Below are positions 26,672 through 36,032 of a stretch of 64,000 bases of DNA, in pieces (position 1 is the stretch's first letter; every line of letters starts with the position of its first letter). This DNA is from Actinokineospora terrae. GTDB taxonomy: Bacteria > Actinomycetota > Actinomycetes > Mycobacteriales > Pseudonocardiaceae. Position numbers and translations under genes: made by a program. Under the pieces are notes generated by a model. That model was given only the letters and a program-made list of their open reading frames with translations, was not told where the DNA came from and did not search any database. The stretch spans positions 1 to 64,000 of the forward strand of contig NZ_FOGI01000013.1 in assembly GCF_900111175.1 (NCBI RefSeq), written 5' to 3'.

Positions 26672-26740
26672 AACGCCTGGCACCAGCCCCGCGCGGCTCG
26701 ATAGGTTCCCCTCGGCGAGTCCGACGAAGAGAGGTGCGCC

Positions 26741-27088
26741 ATGGTCCAGAACACCACCGAGCTGTGGCGCCCCACCGGCCCCGAGGAACTCGACCTGGTC
26801 CGCCGCTCCGACTGGACCGCCTGGCCGCCGCGCCTCCCGGAGCAGCCGATCTTCTACCCGGTCCTCAACGAGGACTACGCCATCAAGATCGCCCGAGACT
26901 GGAACGTCCCCCACCACGGCGTCGGCTACGTGACCCGCTTCCACGTCGACACCGCCCACCTCCAGCGCTACCCCGTCCAGCAAGCGGGCGGCCGCACCAT
27001 CCTCGAACTGTGGATCCCCGCCGAGGACCTCCCCGAGTTCAACCACCACATCGTCGGCCCCATCGAGCTCGTCCACGAGTTCCGCTAG
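26741..27088 (+). CDS. Small conserved actinobacterial protein, unknown function
   Basis: This 115-residue soluble protein starts at ATG 26741 behind GAGAGGTGCGCC. It has a WRPTGPEELDLVRRSDWTAW opening, FYPVLNEDYAIKIARDW in the middle and FNHHIVGPIELVHEFR at the end. Proteins like this are commonly labelled ADP-ribosylation/crystallin J1-related, but I see no ADP-ribosylhydrolase metal motifs, so I leave function open. It is followed by two hairpins that separate it from the convergent protease gene. Confidence 0.6.
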   Translation: MVQNTTELWRPTGPEELDLVRRSDWTAWPPRLPEQPIFYPVLNEDYAIKIARDWNVPHHGVGYVTRFHVDTAHLQRYPVQQAGGRTILELWIPAEDLPEFNHHIVGPIELVHEFR

Positions 27089-27142
27089 GCGCTCCAGGCG
27101 AGTGGCGGCAGGCCCGGGCCACGGTTCAGGTCGAGCCAGTTG

Positions 27143-27178
27143 GTTGCAGCCGGGGGTACGGATACCCCTGGCAGCAAC
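27143..27178 (+). terminator. 16-bp hairpin terminator after the 26741 gene
   Basis: GTTGCAGCCGGGGGTA (27143-27158) pairs with 27163-27178 with one mismatch and one G-U wobble, closing a 4-base loop. It lies 55 bases after the stop of the plus-strand gene. Confidence 0.65.
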
Positions 27179-27258
27179 TGGGTGATGTCGGGCGGCAGCC
27201 TGCCTCTCCGGGCTCCATCCCAAATCCGCGTCACAGTCTGTTCGCGAGCGGGGCTGGA

Positions 27259-27294
27259 CCCGTGGGTGCCGGGCTGGTGGTCGGCACCCACGGG
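27259..27294 (-). terminator. Perfect 13-bp hairpin terminator after the subtilase gene
   Basis: CCCGTGGGTGCCG (27259-27271) pairs perfectly with 27282-27294 across 10 bases, five bases beyond the subtilase stop on the minus strand. Confidence 0.75.
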
Positions 27295-27298
27295 ATGG

Positions 27299-30200
27299 TC
27301 AGCGGACCTGGTAGGCGCGGAGCACGGTTTGGTGGACTGCGTTGCCGGTCGCGTCGGTTGCGGTGATGCGGAGGGAGATGAAACCGGGGGTGGTGGGGTT
27401 CTTGACCAGGGCCAAGCCGTCGCCGGTGGCGATGTGGAGGGTGGGGGCGGGGTGCCAGGTCTGGCCGTCGGTGGTGGAGTACTCCAGGCGGAGGGTGGTG
27501 ATCCGGCTGGTGGGGGCGCCTGCTTGGCGTTGGGTGTAGAGGCGGATGGGGAACAGGGTGCCGGGGCGGGCGGTGTCCTGGTCGTCCAGTTCGGCGGTGG
27601 TGCGGACGGCCAGCAGGGGTGGGGGAGTGGTGCCGTCCTCGTGGAAGGTCCAGGTGATGTCGGCGTGGGTGCCCAACACCGACCAGGGGACGACGCGGTC
27701 GACGACGGTGTGCAGGGTGTAGCGGCCAGGGGTGTTGGGGATCGGGAATGTCCCTGTCCCGGGTAGGTCACTGTGACCGAGGGACACGCCGTCGCGCGAC
27801 AGGTCGGTGGTCCCGGTTGCGGCCAAGGGGAGCACCGTCGACTGGTCAGGGTCACCGCTGGAGAGCGGGGCCACGGCGACCGACAGCTCGTCCCCGACCC
27901 GGGACACACCGAAGCCGATCTCGGGAGCACCGAGCGAGGGGCTCAGCGGCCCCCGGTTCCAGTGCGTCGCGTACTGCCCGGCCCGGTAGCTGCGGTACGA
28001 CACCGTCGACTCGCTGTCGGAGGTGTCCGCCGGGAACACGGCGATCACGTGCTGCCAGGTGACCCCGGTCGTGAAGTACTCCGCCCGACGCCCCGGCAGC
28101 ACCGTCTCGCGCACCTGCAGCGCACCCGTGTTCACCCCCGGCGCGTCCAGCAGCGCGTAGTCCGCGCGGAGTGACTTACCCGGCGCCCCCTGCGCGTAGT
28201 ACCGCGCGTCGACCCGGGCGAGGTCACGCTGCCGCACCGAGTACCGGCCGTCAGGAATCCTGCCCCGCGAGACGAACGCCAGGTGGTACACCGAGTCAGG
28301 TGCCTCCAGGGTCGCGCGGTGAGCCAACAGGAACGTGTGGTCGGTGACCTGCCCCTGGGACGGCACCAGGTACACCTTCTGCCCGGCCGGGAAGAACCAC
28401 ACCAGCGCCGAGGTCCGCTCGCCGCTCGCCTGCCCCGACACCAGCGACACCTCGCCGCTCACCTGAGTGGCCTTGGCACCGTCAACAGTCGTCGACACCA
28501 ACCGCCCGCCGGTCACGTCCAACCCGACCGCCGCGTCGCGGTCCACGGGAACACCGGGCCGCGCGACCAGACTCACCTCACCGCCCGCGGCCACCTCGAT
28601 CGCCTGGAAGTCGTAGCGCCCCTTGGGCAACCGCGCCACACCGGCGCCGTTCACCAAGCGCACACCGACAGCGGCGCCCGAGTCCACGTTGACCGCCTTC
28701 GCCACGGTCGACGCCGTGGCCCCGGTTCGGCCCTTCAGCGTCACGGCCACGTTGTAGCTCTCGGCCTCCAGCACCGCGGTCAGCGCTGTCTGGACGACCA
28801 CGCCGTCAGCCCTACCCGTCAGCCGACCGCTCTGCCGGCCAGGCGCGCGCCCAGCAGTGTCCGCATAGACCGTGACGTCCGCACTGCTGCGAGCAGGCAC
28901 CACAACCTGCCCCACCGCGGGCACGAACACCGGATTGTCGCTGCTGAGCACCAAACTCACCGCGGCATCCCCATCGTTGCGATAGGTCACCGTCTTGCTC
29001 AACCGGCCCGTGCGCGGCCACGGCACGAACCCGTACCCGACGCCGCCACCGACCGCGCTCACCCGCTGCTCGACCGCCCGCGCCGCGTCCACCCGGCCCG
29101 CGCCCTGCTCGAACACGTCCGCCGTGGGCTTCGCGCTGCTCACCAGCACCGACTTCAGCCGGTCCGCCGTCCAGTCCGGCCTGCGCTGCGCGAGCAACGC
29201 CGCCGTACCCGACACGTGCGGGGCCGCGAACGACGTCCCGGACAACGCCGCGTAGTGCTCGTCGACCGGCGCCCTGTCACCCGCGGGCGTCCCCACCACC
29301 CTGGCCGACACGATGTCGCTACCCGGCGCCGCTATGTCCGGTTTCACCGCGTAGTCCCGTTTCCGCGGCTGCCGGGGCGAGAACGGACTGGTGGTGTCCT
29401 GTTTGGTCACGCTGCCGACCGCGATGGCCGAGTCGGCGGCCGCGGGCGTGGTCACCGAGGCGAGCGGGTCGGGATTGCCCAGCGACCGGTCGTTGCCCGC
29501 CGACGCCACGAACAGCGTGCCGTACCGCGCGGTCAACGAGTCCACCGCGCGCGAGAGCGGGTCGGTGCCGTCGCTGTACGCGCCGCCCAGGCTCAGGTTC
29601 GCCACCCGCACCTTCGGCGCGATCCACTCCAGCCCCGCGATCACCGCGGAGTCCTGGCAGCCGATCGCCGTGCACACCTTGCCGCTCACCAGGTCCGCGT
29701 CCGGGGCGACACCGCGGAACCGGCCCCCCGAGGCCGCTCCCGTACCGGCGATGATCCCCGCCACGTGCGTACCGTGCCCGACCTGGTCGGCCGGACCGGT
29801 ACCGGTGAAGTCCCGGGATTCCACCACCTTCCCGGCGAGGTCCGGGTGCGTGCCGTCGACCCCCGTGTCGAGCACGCCGACTGTCACACCTCGGCCGGTG
29901 TAACCGTTCTCCCACGCGGTAGGAGCCCCGATCTGCGGCACGCTCACGTCCAACGCCGGTGTCGACACACCGTCCAACCACACGGACGCGCCGGAAGCGG
30001 TGAACCAGTCCCAGAACCCTGGCTCCGGGGTAAGAGCAGCGCCACCGATACTAGGTAGCGCTCGAACATCCTTGCCCGGCAGCGGAGACCGGGTAAGAGT
30101 GTCCGTGACGATCACGGGCGCTGGTCTGTCCCGGGGCAACGTCGCGAGGTCGAACAACCGGGGATCGAGTCGACCGGCGTCGACCAAAGGCTGCGCGTCC

Positions 30201-30448
30201 GATGGCACCAACGAGTTCCCGTCGCGCAGGAAGCCCACATGGTCGCGGCCGGGTGTCGGCAAGACCTGGACGACGAACTCCCCGCGCTGGCCCGGGACGA
30301 CACGCAGTCGATCACCCGTGACGAGCGTGAGGGACTCGCCCGGTGGTGGCGCCGCGGTGGCCGACGCGTGTGTCGACTGGACCGCGGATCCCAGCAGTGT
30401 TCCCACGACGAGGCAGGCCAGCACCCTGTACCGGCTCTGGTGACGCAT
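27299..30448 (-). CDS. Large secreted subtilisin-family serine protease (S8)
   Basis: This 1049-residue protein has a signal peptide (about 1-30), a propeptide region to about 165, then an S8 catalytic domain with the triad Asp194 (GVLDTGVDGTHPDL), His225 (GHGTHVAG) and Ser406 (LSGTSFAAPHVSG). About 600 further residues of beta-rich domains follow, including APGRQSGRLTG and a proprotein-like C-terminus. No cell-wall anchor is present, so it should be released. ATG 30448 places the signal peptide at the N-terminus. It is monocistronic, with a terminator directly downstream. Confidence 0.92.
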   Translation of the reverse strand: MRHQSRYRVLACLVVGTLLGSAVQSTHASATAAPPPGESLTLVTGDRLRVVPGQRGEFVVQVLPTPGRDHVGFLRDGNSLVPSDAQPLVDAGRLDPRLFDLATLPRDRPAPVIVTDTLTRSPLPGKDVRALPSIGGAALTPEPGFWDWFTASGASVWLDGVSTPALDVSVPQIGAPTAWENGYTGRGVTVGVLDTGVDGTHPDLAGKVVESRDFTGTGPADQVGHGTHVAGIIAGTGAASGGRFRGVAPDADLVSGKVCTAIGCQDSAVIAGLEWIAPKVRVANLSLGGAYSDGTDPLSRAVDSLTARYGTLFVASAGNDRSLGNPDPLASVTTPAAADSAIAVGSVTKQDTTSPFSPRQPRKRDYAVKPDIAAPGSDIVSARVVGTPAGDRAPVDEHYAALSGTSFAAPHVSGTAALLAQRRPDWTADRLKSVLVSSAKPTADVFEQGAGRVDAARAVEQRVSAVGGGVGYGFVPWPRTGRLSKTVTYRNDGDAAVSLVLSSDNPVFVPAVGQVVVPARSSADVTVYADTAGRAPGRQSGRLTGRADGVVVQTALTAVLEAESYNVAVTLKGRTGATASTVAKAVNVDSGAAVGVRLVNGAGVARLPKGRYDFQAIEVAAGGEVSLVARPGVPVDRDAAVGLDVTGGRLVSTTVDGAKATQVSGEVSLVSGQASGERTSALVWFFPAGQKVYLVPSQGQVTDHTFLLAHRATLEAPDSVYHLAFVSRGRIPDGRYSVRQRDLARVDARYYAQGAPGKSLRADYALLDAPGVNTGALQVRETVLPGRRAEYFTTGVTWQHVIAVFPADTSDSESTVSYRSYRAGQYATHWNRGPLSPSLGAPEIGFGVSRVGDELSVAVAPLSSGDPDQSTVLPLAATGTTDLSRDGVSLGHSDLPGTGTFPIPNTPGRYTLHTVVDRVVPWSVLGTHADITWTFHEDGTTPPPLLAVRTTAELDDQDTARPGTLFPIRLYTQRQAGAPTSRITTLRLEYSTTDGQTWHPAPTLHIATGDGLALVKNPTTPGFISLRITATDATGNAVHQTVLRAYQVR

Positions 30449-30604
30449 GGCGGATCTCCGTTCCCCTGGATTGGCGCCACAAGTGGTACCAGGGGTCGGT
30501 CGCGCCGTGCGCGGATTTGTCCACAGGCCCACCTGGACGGCCGTTTCCCGCTGCGGGAACGGGTTCGGGGCAGGCCGGATCCGGGATCCAGCTCATGACC
30601 GTCC

Positions 30605-30868
30605 TCAGCCGTTCGGGTACTCGGTGCCGTCCTCGGCCATCTGCGCGTCGCCCTCGCCCAACTGGCCCTCGTCCTGCTGGTTGTGCCGGGCGACGAGCTT
30701 GAGCTTCAGGATCAGCTTGGTGTTGCGGAGCAGGAGCTGGCGGACGACGGACGGGCGCAGGGACTCGGTGGCGGCGGTGGCGGTCGTGGTGGAGGTGATG
30801 GCGGTGGTGGTCAGCAGCGCGAGCACGGTGGTGGCGACGGTGATGGCGGAAGTGAGCGGACGAGCCAT
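30605..30868 (-). CDS. Small secreted protein of unknown function
   Basis: This 87-residue protein has a threonine-rich signal peptide (about 1-34, LTSAITVATTVLALL to ATAATE), a basic amphipathic stretch (VVRQLLLRNTKLILKLKLVA) and an acidic Gln/Glu/Asp-rich tail. No Cys. The basic helix followed by an acid tail suggests a peptide that may be processed further or bind membranes. ATG 30868 follows AGAGAGGTCGCGTC. It is not obviously in an operon. Confidence 0.55.
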   Translation of the reverse strand: MARPLTSAITVATTVLALLTTTAITSTTTATAATESLRPSVVRQLLLRNTKLILKLKLVARHNQQDEGQLGEGDAQMAEDGTEYPNG

Positions 30869-31069
30869 GACGCGACCTCTCTGGCTGGGGTCTAGCGGTT
30901 TTCGGTTGCGGTTGGGGGATGTTCGAGGAGCGGTTTGGTGATGCGAGAACGCCGCCAACCACCCCAACGTGATTTCCGGTGACCCACGGTGGAACCGGTC
31001 GGGCCCGGGACACGGGCAGCCGGGAACCACGGGCCCGCCAACCGGTGAACGCCCGCTACGGTCCGTCGG

Positions 31070-31978
31070 CTACACCAGCCGGTCGACCAGTTCCGTGAGC
31101 GCCGGGCCCAGTGGCCGGTCGACCCGCACCGCCGCGTGCGCGTCACCCCGGGTCGGGCCGTTGGTGATGATCAGGACCGGGCTGCCCAGCGTGGCCGCGC
31201 GGCGGACGAACCGCAGGCCGGACATGACCGTCAACGACGACCCCAGCACCAGCACCGCCGCGGCCGCGTCGACCAGGTCGTTGCACTGCCGCACCCGCTC
31301 GGCAGGCACGTTCTCCCCGAAGAACACCACGTCCGGCTTCAACACACCCCCGCACGAGACACAGCCGACGACGGTGAACCCGGCCGTCTCCTCCTCCGAC
31401 AGGTACACGTCGCCGTCAGGGTTGACGGTGTCCGGTACGGCCGCGTGGAAATCGGGATTGGCGGCCCGCATCCGCTCGTCGAGCGCGGCTCGCGGCGTGG
31501 TCTCCCGGCAGCTCAGGCACACCACGCGGTCCAGGTTGCCGTGCAGGTCGATGACGTCCGGCGTCCCGGCCGCCTGGTGCAGGCCGTCGACGTTCTGGGT
31601 GATCACGCCGCTGAGCAGGCCCGCGCCGTGCAGCGCGGTGACCGCGTGGTGCCCGGCGTTCGGGGCGGCCGCGGCGATGGTGCGCCACCCGATGTGGCTG
31701 CGCGCCCAGTACCGCCGCCGGGCGTTCGGGGTGCTCACGAACTCGCCGTAGGTCATCGGGACGTGCTTGCGCAGGCTCCCGGCCGCGCCGCGGTAGTCCG
31801 GGATCCCGGACTCGGTGGACAGCCCGGCCCCGCTCAACACCGCGACCCGGCCCTTGCCGACGACGGCCACGACCTCGTCGAGGCTCGCGGTGCGGGGGAG
31901 GGGCTCCCCGGCATCGGTCCAGGTCAGCGTCGGCCGGACCCGCAACGACGGCGTTCCGGGGGTGTGGTGGGCGCCCAT
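31070..31978 (-). CDS. Sir2-family NAD-dependent protein deacylase
   Basis: This 302-residue sirtuin has the NAD-binding loop GAGLSTESGIPDYRG (50-64), TQNVDGLHQAAG (127-138), catalytic His146 in DLHGN, and a zinc ribbon with Cys154/157 and Cys206/209. A second NAD motif LVLGSSLTVMSG follows. It would remove acyl groups from lysine with NAD. The first 40 residues are an extra N-terminal segment. The CTATCAAGATAACC element at 32087-32107 lies upstream and may drive it. Confidence 0.93.
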   Translation of the reverse strand: MGAHHTPGTPSLRVRPTLTWTDAGEPLPRTASLDEVVAVVGKGRVAVLSGAGLSTESGIPDYRGAAGSLRKHVPMTYGEFVSTPNARRRYWARSHIGWRTIAAAAPNAGHHAVTALHGAGLLSGVITQNVDGLHQAAGTPDVIDLHGNLDRVVCLSCRETTPRAALDERMRAANPDFHAAVPDTVNPDGDVYLSEEETAGFTVVGCVSCGGVLKPDVVFFGENVPAERVRQCNDLVDAAAAVLVLGSSLTVMSGLRFVRRAATLGSPVLIITNGPTRGDAHAAVRVDRPLGPALTELVDRLV

Positions 31979-32086
31979 GCCCCCAGTCTACGGAGTCCCC
32001 ACCCGTCAGGCGCAGCCCCTTGACCACGCGGTATCGCCCTGACCTGCGTGAACCTTCCGAATCTCACTCCCCTATTTGTATATCCA

Positions 32087-32107
32087 CTATAAGCTATCAA
32101 GATAACC
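32087..32107. promoter_or_regulatory. AT-rich element CTAT-N3-CTATCAAGATAACC, copy 2
   Basis: The same pattern as at 13084-13104, with N3 = AAG, in an AT-rich patch (about 32068-32110) between the sirtuin start and the 3' end of the molybdenum hydroxylase operon. On the minus strand a TTATCT/TATACA pair with a 17-base spacer overlaps it and could be the sirtuin promoter. Confidence 0.5.
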
Positions 32108-32232
32108 AATGGTTGGTCACCAGACGGACGTCACCACCCAGCACAACGACACAAGCGCTCGGAAGGGAAGGGCAGGCGACCTGGGAACCTTCGGCCTGGC
32201 CGCCGAGCCGGGTGGCGGCCAGGCCGACAAGG

Positions 32233-34290
32233 TCAGGGGAGGCCCGGGAGGAGCTTGTCCAGGGTCAGCGGCAGGTCGCGGACGCGGACCCCGGTGGCGT
32301 GGTGGGCGGCGTTGACGATGGCGGCCGCGGTGCCCACGATGCCGATCTCGCCGATGCCCTTCGCGCCGAGCGGGTTGACGTGCGGGTCCTCCTCGTCGAT
32401 CCAGAACGCCCGCACGTCGGTGGCGTCGGCGCACGAGGCGATGTGGTAACCGGCGAAGTCGTGGTTCATGACGTGGCCGAAGCGCGGGTCGAGCTCGCTG
32501 TTCTCGTGCAACGCCATCGACAGGCCCATGGTCATACCGCCGATGAACTGCGAGCGGGCCGTGCGCGGGTTGATGATGCGCCCGGCCGCGAACACGCCCA
32601 GCAGCCGCGGCACCCGGATCTCGGCGGTATCCGCGTGTACCCGGACCTCCGCGAACTGCGCACCGAACGCGTAGGTCGCGTATTGCTCGTTGAACGGACC
32701 TTGGTCGTGGGTCCCCTCGGCCTCGTCACCGTCGTTCGGGTCCGTGCCGAACTTGTCCCGGAACGTCTCGACAGCGGCTAGGACCGCTGAACCCCAGGTA
32801 GCGGTACCGGTGGACCCGCCAGCCGTGGACGCGTACGGGTAAGACGTGTCGCCGATGCCGACATCGACCTGATCGAGAGGCACCTCCAGCGCGTCGGCCG
32901 CGATCTGGGGGAGCACCGTCCACGCGCCCGTTCCCAGGTCCGCCGCGCCGATCTCGACGGTGTAGCGCCCCTGGTCGTACCGGATGGCCGCGGTGGCGCG
33001 CATGGTGAAGGCGGGGAACACCGCGGCGGCGACGCCGGTGCCGACCAGCCAGTCGCCGTCGCGGCGGGGCGCCCGGTCGGCCCAGCCGAACCGGTCGGCG
33101 CCCTGGCGCAGGCAGGCGACCAGGTTGCGGCTGGAGAACGGATTGCCGGACTCGGGGTCGACGTCGGGTTCGTTGGCGACGCGCAGGTCGATGGGGTCGA
33201 TGCCGAGCGCGTCGGCGAGTTCGTCGATGGCGACCTCTGGGCCGAACATGCCGGGGCACTCGCCGGGCGCGCGCATCCAGGTGGGGACGGCGACGTCGAG
33301 GGCGGCGACGCGGTGGCTGGTGGCGCGGTTGGGCGCGGCGTACATCATGCGGGTGGCGGCGCCCGCGTGTTCGACGTACTCGCGGATCCTGGCGGTCTGG
33401 CCGGTCGCGGCGATGGCGATGGCGGTGAGTCGGCCGGTGTCGTCAGCGGCGACGCGGGTGTGCTGGGTGGTGGGGGTGCGGTAGCCGACGAGGACGAACA
33501 TCTGCGCGCGGGTGAGGGCGAGCCGGATGGGGCGGCCTGGCAGGGCGCGCGCGGCGAGTGCGGCTATGACAACGGGGGCGTGGGGTTCGCCCTTGGCGCC
33601 GAAGCCGCCGCCGACGTAGGGGCAGATGACGCGGACCTGGTCGGGGCGTAGGTCGAGGACCTCGGCGAGGGTGGTGCGCACGGCGTGGACGCCCTGGGTG
33701 GAGTCCCAGAGGATGAGGGTGTCGTCCTGCCACAGTGCGGTGGTGGCGTGGGGTTCCATCGGGTTGTTGTGGTTGGTGGCGGTGGAGTAGACGTGGTCGA
33801 CGGTGTGAGTCGCTGTGCGCATGGCCGCGTCGACGTCGCCGGTAGAGGTGTCCGCGGGTGCGCCGGTGACGAGCTTGTCGGGGGTGTAGAGGTCGTCGCG
33901 GTCGGGTGAGTAGGCGCTGTCGTGTTCGTCGACGTGGTAGGTGAAGTGGACGAGTTCGACGGCGTGGCGGGCGATGTCGGAGGTGTCGGCGATGACGGCG
34001 CCGATGATCTGCCCCCGGTAGGCGATCTCGTTGTCCTGGAGGACGTGGAGTTCGGTGTTCTCCACGGGGGTGAGCTTCTGGACGTCGCCTGGGGTGAGGA
34101 TCGTGAGGACTCCCGGTAGGGCCAACGCGTCGGTTATGTCGATCTCGGTGACTTGGCCTTTGGCGATGGTTGCCTGGAGGAGTGCGCAGTAGGCGGCGTT
34201 GTCGGCGGGGGTCTCGTAGGCGTAGGTGGCGGTACCGGTGACTTTGGCGTGGCCGTCGCGGCGGGGGATGTCTTGTCCGATGGTGTTCAT
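32233..34290 (-). CDS. Molybdenum hydroxylase large subunit, PaoC/YagR-like
   Basis: This 685-residue molybdopterin-binding subunit belongs to the xanthine-dehydrogenase family. Landmarks: YAYETPADNAAYCALL at the N-terminus, PYVGGGFGAKGEPHAPV, RAPGECPGMFGPEVAIDELA, and the active-site Glu region GAKGIGEIGIVG near the C-terminus. With its two neighbours it forms a three-subunit enzyme whose FAD subunit carries a PaoB-type cluster loop, so an aldehyde oxidoreductase is the best guess. Substrate unproven. ATG 34290 overlaps the preceding gene by 4 bp. Confidence 0.9.
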   Translation of the reverse strand: MNTIGQDIPRRDGHAKVTGTATYAYETPADNAAYCALLQATIAKGQVTEIDITDALALPGVLTILTPGDVQKLTPVENTELHVLQDNEIAYRGQIIGAVIADTSDIARHAVELVHFTYHVDEHDSAYSPDRDDLYTPDKLVTGAPADTSTGDVDAAMRTATHTVDHVYSTATNHNNPMEPHATTALWQDDTLILWDSTQGVHAVRTTLAEVLDLRPDQVRVICPYVGGGFGAKGEPHAPVVIAALAARALPGRPIRLALTRAQMFVLVGYRTPTTQHTRVAADDTGRLTAIAIAATGQTARIREYVEHAGAATRMMYAAPNRATSHRVAALDVAVPTWMRAPGECPGMFGPEVAIDELADALGIDPIDLRVANEPDVDPESGNPFSSRNLVACLRQGADRFGWADRAPRRDGDWLVGTGVAAAVFPAFTMRATAAIRYDQGRYTVEIGAADLGTGAWTVLPQIAADALEVPLDQVDVGIGDTSYPYASTAGGSTGTATWGSAVLAAVETFRDKFGTDPNDGDEAEGTHDQGPFNEQYATYAFGAQFAEVRVHADTAEIRVPRLLGVFAAGRIINPRTARSQFIGGMTMGLSMALHENSELDPRFGHVMNHDFAGYHIASCADATDVRAFWIDEEDPHVNPLGAKGIGEIGIVGTAAAIVNAAHHATGVRVRDLPLTLDKLLPGLP

Positions 34291-35285
34291 CGTGGTTCCT
34301 CGGCCAGTTGGCGGAGCACGGCGGTGGCGGTGCGGATGAGGAGGGGGACCTTGAAGGCGTTGCCGCCGTCGAGTCCGTCGAGGGTGCGCGCGTTGGCGAG
34401 TTCGGTCTCGGCTGCGAGGCGGTAGGTGTCGTCGGTGGCCGGTTCGCCGATGAGGATCTGTTCGGCGGCGCGGGCTCGCCAGGGTTTGTGGGCGACGCCG
34501 CCGAAGGCGAGGCGGGCGTCGGTGATGACGCCGTGGGTGACTTCGAGCGCCGCGGCGACGGAGATGAGCGCGAAGGCGTAGGACGCCCGGTCGCGGACCT
34601 TGCGGTACCGGGATTGTCTGGCGATGGGGGAGTCGGGGAGCTCGATCATGGTGATGAGGTCGCCGTGGTCGAGGACGGTGTCGCGGGTGGGGTCGTCGTC
34701 TGGGAGTCGGTGGAGGTCGACGAAGGGGATGGTGCGTTCGCCGTCTGGGCCTAGGACGTGGACGGTGGCGTCGAGGGCTGTTAGTGCTACCGCCATGTCC
34801 GAGGGGTGGGTGGCGACGCAGTGGTCGGAGGCGCCGAGGATGGCGTGGCCGCGGGTGAAACCGCCGAGGGCGGCGCAACCTGAGCCGGGTCGGCGTTTGT
34901 TGCAGGGTGTGGTGGTGTCCTGGAAGTAGGCGCAGCGGGTGCGTTGGAGGGGGTTGCCGCCCGCGGTGGCCATGTTGCGCAGTTGCCCGGAGGCGCCGGA
35001 CAGCAGGGCCTCGGCGAGTGCGGGGTAGCGGGTGCGGACGCGGTGGTCGGCGGCGATGTCGCTGTTGCGGGCGCCCGCGCCGATGAGCAGGCGGCCGTCG
35101 AGCTCGGTGATGGCGGCGGTGGTGGCGGCGCTGAGGTCGATGAGCAGGTCGGGGTGGGTGATGCCGAGTTTGAGGTGGTCGACGAGGTTGGTGCCCCCGG
35201 CGAGGAACGCGGCTGTGGGGTGAGCGGCGGCGAGGTGGACGGCGGTGTGGGCGTTCGCGGGTGTCTGGTGGTCGAAGGGCCTCAT
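34287..35285 (-). CDS. Molybdenum hydroxylase FAD subunit with extra Fe-S loop, PaoB/YagS-like
   Basis: This 332-residue FAD-binding subunit of the CoxM fold has FLAGGTNLVDHLKLG (27-41) and ATAGGNPLQRTRC. An inserted loop holds Cys118, Cys128 and Cys137 (TRCAYF, PCNKRRPGSGCAALGG) and Cys156 (DHCVATHPSD). This matches the loop that binds a [4Fe-4S] cluster in E. coli PaoB and is absent from ordinary xanthine dehydrogenase FAD subunits. It sits in the middle of the three-gene operon with 4-bp overlaps on both sides. Confidence 0.9.
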   Translation of the reverse strand: MRPFDHQTPANAHTAVHLAAAHPTAAFLAGGTNLVDHLKLGITHPDLLIDLSAATTAAITELDGRLLIGAGARNSDIAADHRVRTRYPALAEALLSGASGQLRNMATAGGNPLQRTRCAYFQDTTTPCNKRRPGSGCAALGGFTRGHAILGASDHCVATHPSDMAVALTALDATVHVLGPDGERTIPFVDLHRLPDDDPTRDTVLDHGDLITMIELPDSPIARQSRYRKVRDRASYAFALISVAAALEVTHGVITDARLAFGGVAHKPWRARAAEQILIGEPATDDTYRLAAETELANARTLDGLDGGNAFKVPLLIRTATAVLRQLAEEPR

Positions 35286-35812
35286 CCGCGGGCCGCCTGC
35301 TCGACGGCGGTGATGATGTTGGTGTAGGCGCCGCAGCGGCAGAGGTTGCCGCTCATGCGTTCGGCGATCTCGGCGCGGGTGGGCTCGGGGTCGGCGGTGA
35401 TGTCGCCCGCGTGGCTGGGGTGGCCCTGGGCGAGTTCGGCGAGGGCGCCGACCGCGGAGCAGACCTGGCCGGGGGTGCAGTAGCCGCACTGGAAGGCGTC
35501 GTTGTCGAGGAAGGCCTGCTGGACGGGGTGCAGGTCGCCGTCCGGGGCGAGGCCGTCTGCGGTGGTGACATCGTGGTCGTGGGTGGTGACCGCGAGGGTG
35601 AGGCAGGCCAGGACGCGGCGGCCGTCGAGCAGGACGGTGCAGGCGCCGCACTGGCCGTGGTCGCAGCCCTTCTTGGGGCTGGTGTTGCCGAGCCGTTCGC
35701 GCAGCAGGTCCAGGAGGGTGGTGCGGGTGTCGACGCGTGTGGTGCGGGTGGTCCCGTCCACGCGGGTGGTGATCGCGGTTTCCACGCCTCGGCGGTACCC
35801 GGCCGGTGCCAC
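35282..35812 (-). CDS. Molybdenum hydroxylase 2Fe-2S subunit, PaoA/YagT-like
   Basis: This 176-residue subunit has two [2Fe-2S] sites: a plant-type set at Cys50, 55, 58 and 70 (KKGCDHGQCGACTVLL to VLACL), and a C-terminal set at Cys109, 112, 158 and 160 (QCGYCTPGQ, NLCRCGAYTNI). Unlike E. coli PaoA there is no twin-arginine signal, so the complex should be cytoplasmic. First gene of the operon. Start GTG 35812 is the longest; no better ribosome site is seen nearby. Confidence 0.93.
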   Translation of the reverse strand: MAPAGYRRGVETAITTRVDGTTRTTRVDTRTTLLDLLRERLGNTSPKKGCDHGQCGACTVLLDGRRVLACLTLAVTTHDHDVTTADGLAPDGDLHPVQQAFLDNDAFQCGYCTPGQVCSAVGALAELAQGHPSHAGDITADPEPTRAEIAERMSGNLCRCGAYTNIITAVEQAARG

Positions 35813-36032
35813 GGTGAACCCCTCTCGTGCGGTTGTTCGTCGTCTCCCGGTCTACCGCATTCCGGGGGTGTCCACAGCGGACGGCGGCGGTGGTGGTGAC
35901 TGCGCGTGGCGGGTTCTAGTGGGTTCGGGGTCGCCTCCCCGGACGAGGTGATCTTTGGGGGTGCCCCTATCGGGGTGGGGTGGTCCGTGACAGTCTGCGT
36001 TCTGCCGTAGCCACGATCGCGGGAGAGTCGCC

